Assembly: GCA_041496705.1 (NCBI GenBank)
Contig: JBGQFD010000001.1
Span: 48,284-112,283, forward strand
Reading direction: 5' to 3'
Source: VBDM01 sp041496705
GTDB lineage: Bacteria > Pseudomonadota > Gammaproteobacteria > Burkholderiales > SG8-39
DNA length: 64,000 nt
Shown here: piece by piece, positions 59,572 through 64,000 of the stretch
How positions within the stretch are numbered: the first letter of the stretch is position 1
Layout: every line of letters begins with the position of its first letter
Translations under genes and position numbers: made by a program
Notes under the pieces: model-generated
Databases searched by the model: none
Seen by the model: the letters and a program-made list of their open reading frames with translations, nothing else
Told to the model about the DNA's origin: nothing

Positions 59572-60627
59572 ATGGATGCATCCATCGAAGAATTCGCCTA
59601 CGCCCTGCCGCCGGACCTGATCGCGCAGCAGCCGAGCTCGACGCGGTCGGCGAGTCGGCTGCTGTGCGTGGGAGGGGATTCGCTGCGGGATCGCATTTTT
59701 TCCGGATTGCCCGGGGAACTGCAGCCGGGAGACCTGCTGGTGTTCAACGACACGCGCGTCATCAAGGCGCGCCTTGCCGGCAGCAAAACGAGCGGCGGCC
59801 GGGTGGAAGTGCTCATCGAGCGCGTGCTTTCCGAACACGAGGCGCTCGCGCAAGTGCGTGCGGGCAAGCCGCCGCGCGCGGGCAGCCGGCTGCTCCTCGC
59901 CGGCGGCGTCGACGTCGAAGTGCTCGGGCGCGAAGGCGAGTTCACCGCCTTGCGCTTTCCCGCCGAAGCGCCGCTGCGACAGCTCCTTGAGCTCCACGGG
60001 AGCGTGCCGCTGCCGCCTTATATCAGGCGCGCGGCCGCCTTGGAGGACGAGCGTCGCTATCAGACCGTCTACGCCCGCGTTGCCGGCGCGGTCGCCGCGC
60101 CCACCGCGGGGCTGCACTTCGACCAGCCCCTGCTCGCCGCGCTGGCGCGGCGCGGCGTCGAGTCTGCCTATGTGACGCTTCACGTCGGCGCGGGGACGTT
60201 CCAGCCGGTGCGCGTGACGAAGCTCACCGAGCACCGCATGCACAGCGAGCGCTACGAGATTCCCGCCGCAACCGTCACGGCGATTGAGGCAACGAAAAAA
60301 CGTGACGGCAAGATCGTGGCGGTCGGCACGACTACCGTGCGGTGTCTCGAGGCTTCGGCATCCCGTCTCGGTGTCCCCGTGCCCGGTGCGGACGAGACCG
60401 ATCTTTTCATTGCCCCAGGGTTCAAGTTCCAGGTCGTCGATCGCCTCATCACCAATTTCCATCTGCCGAAATCCACGCTTCTCGTTCTGGTCTCCGCGTT
60501 CGCGGGGATCGACTGTATCCGGCGGGTGTACGCGCACGCCATGGAGAAGCGCTACCGCTTCTTTTCCTACGGAGACGCCATGCTGCTTGATAGACAGTCA
60601 CCCGGCGCAGCGTCCGGGGGACGCTGA
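59572..60627 (+). CDS. queA: S-adenosylmethionine:tRNA ribosyltransferase-isomerase
   Basis: Penultimate queuosine step: transfers and rearranges the ribosyl group of AdoMet onto preQ1-modified tRNA. It is 351 residues long. Seen are FAYALPPDLIAQQPSSTRSASRLL, LLVFNDTRVIKARLAGSKTSGG, PLPPYIRRAAALEDERRYQTVYARVAGAVAAPTAGLHF, VTLHVGAGTFQPVR and LITNFHLPKSTLLVLVSAFAG. Starts at the ATG at 59572. It leads the queA-tgt-yajC-secD run, 9 bases from tgt. Confidence 0.97.
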   Translation: MDASIEEFAYALPPDLIAQQPSSTRSASRLLCVGGDSLRDRIFSGLPGELQPGDLLVFNDTRVIKARLAGSKTSGGRVEVLIERVLSEHEALAQVRAGKPPRAGSRLLLAGGVDVEVLGREGEFTALRFPAEAPLRQLLELHGSVPLPPYIRRAAALEDERRYQTVYARVAGAVAAPTAGLHFDQPLLAALARRGVESAYVTLHVGAGTFQPVRVTKLTEHRMHSERYEIPAATVTAIEATKKRDGKIVAVGTTTVRCLEASASRLGVPVPGADETDLFIAPGFKFQVVDRLITNFHLPKSTLLVLVSAFAGIDCIRRVYAHAMEKRYRFFSYGDAMLLDRQSPGAASGGR

Positions 60628-60636
60628 GTCTCCCTC

Positions 60637-61749
60637 ATGAAATTCACCATTCATTCGACCGACGGCTTGGCCCGCACTGCGACGCTCGCGCTCGCGCACG
60701 GCGAAGTCGAGACTCCCGTCTTCATGCCAGTCGGCACCTACGGCGCGGTCAAGGCCGTAAGCCCTGCGGAGCTCGTCGACAACGGCACGCGCATCGTCCT
60801 CGGCAACACCTTTCACTTGTGGCTGCGCCCCGGGCTCGAGGTCATCGCGGCGCACGCCGGGCTGCACCGTTTCATCGGCTGGAGCGGACCGATACTCACC
60901 GACTCGGGCGGCTTCCAGGTGTTCAGCCTCGGCGACCTGCGGAAAATCACGGAGGAAGGCGCGCGCTTTGCTTCGCCCGTGAACGGTGACCGGTTGCTCC
61001 TCACCCCGGAGGAATCGATGCGCATCCAGCGGGTGCTGGATGCCGACATCGTCATGGTGCTCGACGAGTGCACGCCCTACCCCGCGAGCGAGAGCGAAAC
61101 CGCGGAATCGATGCGCCTCTCGCTGCGCTGGGCAGAGCGCTCGAAACGTGCGCACGAAGGGAATCCCAACGCCCTGTTCGGCATCGTCCAGGGCGGGATG
61201 ATCGAACGCCTGCGCGACGAATCCCTTGCGGGGCTGACCCGCATCGGCTTCGAGGGCTACGCCATCGGCGGACTTTCGGTGGGCGAGCCCAAGCGCGAGA
61301 AACGCCGGATCCTCGCCCACACTGCGCCACAGCTCCCGGCGGACAGCCCGCGCTATCTCATGGGCGTCGGTACGCCCGAAGACATCGTCGAAGCCGTCGC
61401 CGCCGGGATCGACATGTTCGATTGCGTCCTGCCGACGCGCAACGCGAGGAACGGCTGGCTGTTCACGCGCTTTGGCGACATCAAGATCCGCAATGCCCGC
61501 TATCGCGACGACGTGCGCCCGCTCGACGCGACCTGCCCGTGCTACACCTGCGCGCATTTCTCCCGGGCCTACCTGCACCACCTGCAGAAAGTCAACGAAA
61601 TCCTCGGCGCGCGGCTCAACACCCTGCACAACCTGCACTACTACCAGACGCTGATGCGGGAGCTGCGCGAGGCCATTGTGGATGGCGGGCTCGCCGCCTA
61701 CGCCGCCGTGTTCCGTGACGCCCGCCGCGGGCTCCGCGAGACTGCGTAA
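60637..61749 (+). CDS. tgt: tRNA-guanine transglycosylase
   Basis: Exchanges guanine-34 for preQ1 in tRNAs with GUN anticodons. It has 370 residues. The nucleophile/acid region is ILTDSGGFQVFSLGDLR (Asp89), with a second Asp in MFDCVLPTRNARNGWLFT. Zinc is held by CPCYTCAHFSRAYLHHL (Cys, Cys, Cys, His). Normal length. It works upstream of queA in queuosine biosynthesis, making the two functionally linked as well as adjacent. Confidence 0.97.
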   Translation: MKFTIHSTDGLARTATLALAHGEVETPVFMPVGTYGAVKAVSPAELVDNGTRIVLGNTFHLWLRPGLEVIAAHAGLHRFIGWSGPILTDSGGFQVFSLGDLRKITEEGARFASPVNGDRLLLTPEESMRIQRVLDADIVMVLDECTPYPASESETAESMRLSLRWAERSKRAHEGNPNALFGIVQGGMIERLRDESLAGLTRIGFEGYAIGGLSVGEPKREKRRILAHTAPQLPADSPRYLMGVGTPEDIVEAVAAGIDMFDCVLPTRNARNGWLFTRFGDIKIRNARYRDDVRPLDATCPCYTCAHFSRAYLHHLQKVNEILGARLNTLHNLHYYQTLMRELREAIVDGGLAAYAAVFRDARRGLRETA

Positions 61750-61794
61750 AGGCCGCGATCCCGGTGATATACTCCCGCGTCCGCTGAAACCTCA

Positions 61795-62133
61795 ATGGAG
61801 ACCGAAGTGCTGATTTCCCCCGCATTCGCACAGGGCGCCGCGGCCGCAGCCGGCCCCGGCTACGAGCAGTTTTTCATCATCATCGGCATGTTCGCGCTGC
61901 TCTATTTCTTCATGATCCGCCCGCAGATGAAGCGCGCGAAGGAACAGAAGCAAATGACCGAGGCGCTGGCAAAGGGCGACGAGGTCGTCACCGCGGGCGG
62001 CGTGCTTGGAAAGATCACCAAGATAGGCGAGGCCTACATCTCCATCGAGATTGCGCCGAATACCGAGGTGCAGTTGCAGAGGTCGGCGATCCAGACGCTG
62101 CTGCCCAAGGGCACGATCAAGTCGATCGACTGA
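61795..62133 (+). CDS. yajC: Preprotein translocase subunit YajC
   Basis: Small membrane protein of 112 residues that accompanies SecDF. One TM helix (about 27-46; EQFFIIIGMFALLYFFMIRPQMKRAKEQKQM), then a cytoplasmic domain with VVTAGGVLGKITKIGEAYISIEIAPNTEVQLQRSAIQTLLPKGTIK. It lies about 45 bases after tgt and 16 bases before secD. A TATACT at 61768-61773 could be a weak -10, but there is no clear -35. Confidence 0.96.
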   Translation: METEVLISPAFAQGAAAAAGPGYEQFFIIIGMFALLYFFMIRPQMKRAKEQKQMTEALAKGDEVVTAGGVLGKITKIGEAYISIEIAPNTEVQLQRSAIQTLLPKGTIKSID

Positions 62134-62149
62134 GGCGTCGACCAGGTCG

Positions 62150-64000
62150 ATGAACCGCTACCCGCTCTGGGTCTACGTCACCATCGCGGTGGCGCTCGCA
62201 CTGGGGGCACTGTACACGCTGCCGAACTTCTTCGGCGAAGCGCCCGCGGTGCAGGTGTCCCCGGCGCGCGCCACGCTGAAGGTCGACGCCGCGGTGCTCG
62301 GCCGGGTCGAGGCAGCGCTCAAGAATGCCGGCATCGCTCCCACCGGAACGTTTCTCGACCTCTCCAGCGTGAGGGTGCGGCTCGCCGACACCGATACGCA
62401 GCTGAAGGCGAAGGACCTCATCAGCGCCGCGCTCAACCCCGACGCGGCGAACGCCTCCTACACCGTCGCCCTGAATCTCCTGCCGAATTCTCCCCGCTGG
62501 CTCGCAGCACTCCACGCGCTGCCCATGTACCTGGGCCTCGACCTGCGCGGCGGCGTGCATTTCCTGCTGCAGGTGGATATGCGCGCGGCGCTCACCAAGC
62601 GTGCCGAAAGCCTTTCCGGCGACGTGCGCTCGCAGCTGCGCGACAAGAGCGTGCGCCACGCCGGGATAACGCGCGAGGGCAGCGACGTCGTCATCCAGTT
62701 CCGCGATGCCGAGACCCGCGACAAGGCGCGCGCAGTCATCGCCGAGCAGATTCCCGACCTGCAGCTCGCCGACGCCGGCACAGGGAGCGAGCTGCGCCTG
62801 GTCGCCTCGATCCGCCCCGAGGCACAGAAGCGCACCCAGGAATTCGCCGTAAAGCAGAACATCCAGACGTTGCACAACCGCATCAACGAACTCGGCGTCG
62901 CCGAACCCGTGATCCAGCAACAGGGCGCGGACCGCGTCGTGGTGCAGCTGCCGGGCGTGCAGGACACGGCGAAGGCGAAGGAGATTCTCGGCCGCACGGC
63001 GACCCTGGAAATCCGCATGGTCGACCACGACAACATGAACATGGCCGCGCTCGCCGCGGCCCAGGCCGGCACTGTGCCCTTCGGCGACGAGTTCTACGTC
63101 GAGCGCGACGGCCAGCCGCTGCTCGTGAGGAAGCAGGTGGTGCTCACCGGCGACCGGCTCACCGACGCGCAGCCCGGGTTCGACAGCCAGACCCAGGAAC
63201 CCGCGGTGCACCTCACGCTGGATGCGACCGGCGCGCGCGTGTTCAAGGAGTACACGCGAGAAAACGTCGGCAAGCGCATGGCGATCCTACTCATCGAAAA
63301 GGGCAAGGGCGAAGTGGTCACCGCGCCGGTGATCCGCTCCGAGATCGGCGGCGGGCGCGTGCAGATCAGCGGCCGCATGACGACGGTGGAGGCGAACGAC
63401 GTGGCGCTGCTGCTGCGAGCGGGGGCGCTCGCCGCGCCCATGGAAATCATTGAGGAGCGCACGGTCGGTCCCTCGCTTGGCGCTGAGAATATCAAGAAGG
63501 GCTTCGACTCGACAATCTACGGCTTTACCGCCCTGTCGCTCTTCATCATCGTCTACTACTCGCTGTTCGGCGTGTTTTCCACGCTCGCGCTGTGCGCGAA
63601 CCTGCTGTTCCTCATCGCGCTGCTGTCGATGCTGCAGGCCACGCTGACGCTGCCTGGGATCGCCGCGATCGCCCTGACGCTGGGCATGGCGATCGACGCC
63701 AACGTGCTCATCAACGAGCGCGTGCGCGAGGAGCTGAGGAACGGCATCACGCCGCAGGCAGCGATCCACGCCGGGTACGAGCGCGCCTTCGGCACCATCC
63801 TCGACTCCAACGTCACCACGCTCATCGCCGGGCTCGCGCTCCTCATCTTCGGATCCGGGCCGGTGCGCGGTTTCGCCGTGGTGCACTGCCTGGGCATCCT
63901 CACCTCGATCTTTTCCTCGGTGGTGGTGAGCCGCAGCATGGTCAACTACGCCTACGGCTCGCGCCGCAAGCTCGAGCACGTAGCGATCGGCAATACCTCC
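62150..64000 (+). CDS. secD: Protein translocase subunit SecD (C-terminal end outside window)
   Basis: Membrane component that uses proton motive force to pull proteins across the inner membrane. The frame is open to base 64000 (617 codons), and the reading ends in LEHVAIGNTS, close to the usual end of SecD, so only a few residues are missing. Seen are the N-terminal TM (WVYVTIAVALALGALYTLPNFFG), the P1 domain with YLGLDLRGGVHFLLQVDM, and the C-terminal TM set with IAAIALTLGMAIDANVLINERVREEL. Its partner secF should lie just downstream. Confidence 0.96.
   Translation, partial: MNRYPLWVYVTIAVALALGALYTLPNFFGEAPAVQVSPARATLKVDAAVLGRVEAALKNAGIAPTGTFLDLSSVRVRLADTDTQLKAKDLISAALNPDAANASYTVALNLLPNSPRWLAALHALPMYLGLDLRGGVHFLLQVDMRAALTKRAESLSGDVRSQLRDKSVRHAGITREGSDVVIQFRDAETRDKARAVIAEQIPDLQLADAGTGSELRLVASIRPEAQKRTQEFAVKQNIQTLHNRINELGVAEPVIQQQGADRVVVQLPGVQDTAKAKEILGRTATLEIRMVDHDNMNMAALAAAQAGTVPFGDEFYVERDGQPLLVRKQVVLTGDRLTDAQPGFDSQTQEPAVHLTLDATGARVFKEYTRENVGKRMAILLIEKGKGEVVTAPVIRSEIGGGRVQISGRMTTVEANDVALLLRAGALAAPMEIIEERTVGPSLGAENIKKGFDSTIYGFTALSLFIIVYYSLFGVFSTLALCANLLFLIALLSMLQATLTLPGIAAIALTLGMAIDANVLINERVREELRNGITPQAAIHAGYERAFGTILDSNVTTLIAGLALLIFGSGPVRGFAVVHCLGILTSIFSSVVVSRSMVNYAYGSRRKLEHVAIGNTS

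Overview
The window is a GC-rich (about two thirds G+C) chromosomal segment that reads like a betaproteobacterium. This is inferred from gene order and protein families, with no database search. The clues are a purM, PerM-type permease, hda, HAD phosphatase, pcnB, folK, deoxynucleoside kinase, panB, panC backbone; a queA, tgt, yajC, secD operon; a GlrK/QseG/GlrR two-component operon; and an apbC gene facing metG. No insertion sequence, CRISPR array, rRNA or replication origin was seen.

Layout. 1-2806 (minus): a PA2778-like C39 peptidase/TPR lipoprotein and its PA2779-like partner, a membrane protein cut by the window edge, and a SlyB-like protein. 3066-6374 (minus): glrK, a QseG-like lipoprotein and glrR. 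6467-11890: folA, an ornithine/lysine decarboxylase preceded by a 21-codon leader ORF and a good promoter, an LTA-synthase-like sulfatase, and apbC. 12054-14993: a cyclase-domain/PEGA protein, a TssQ-like lipoprotein and a Ser/Thr kinase, inserted between apbC and metG. 17145-24756: a six-subunit hydrogenase-4/complex-I-like membrane complex whose large subunit lacks all nickel-iron cysteines, followed by a small membrane protein and a DsrE gene remnant. 24949-33643: acylphosphatase, a YCF48-like lipoprotein with a six-cysteine small protein, a ketopantoate-reductase-like protein, a large kinase/FGE-domain fusion, a coiled-coil protein with a recent internal tandem duplication, and a membrane patatin.

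33739-44465 holds dnaE, a DUF4124 protein, purM, the permease, hda, a HAD phosphatase, a BtuCD/FecCD-type ABC pair and pcnB. 44502-52133 is a tightly packed nine-gene block on one strand: DarA- and DarB-like proteins, a small unknown, a BtrH-like acyltransferase, an ABC exporter (two genes), an acyl carrier protein and two ketosynthase-like proteins. It sits between pcnB and folK and is a good candidate for an undescribed aryl-polyene/dialkylresorcinol-like lipid pathway. 52138-64000 returns to housekeeping genes: folK, a double thioredoxin-fold protein, a deoxynucleoside kinase, panB, panC, ctaA, panE, an alpha/beta hydrolase downstream of tRNA-Leu(CAA), queA, tgt, yajC and secD (its last codons are outside the window).

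Two systems deserve most attention: the cysteine-less Ehr-type complex (a possible proton- or sodium-translocating machine with no hydrogenase chemistry) and the DarA/DarB/BtrH/ACP/ketosynthase/ABC block. The leader peptide in front of the decarboxylase, the tRNA-Leu/hydrolase transcript and the cyclase/TssQ/kinase trio are smaller, testable observations.
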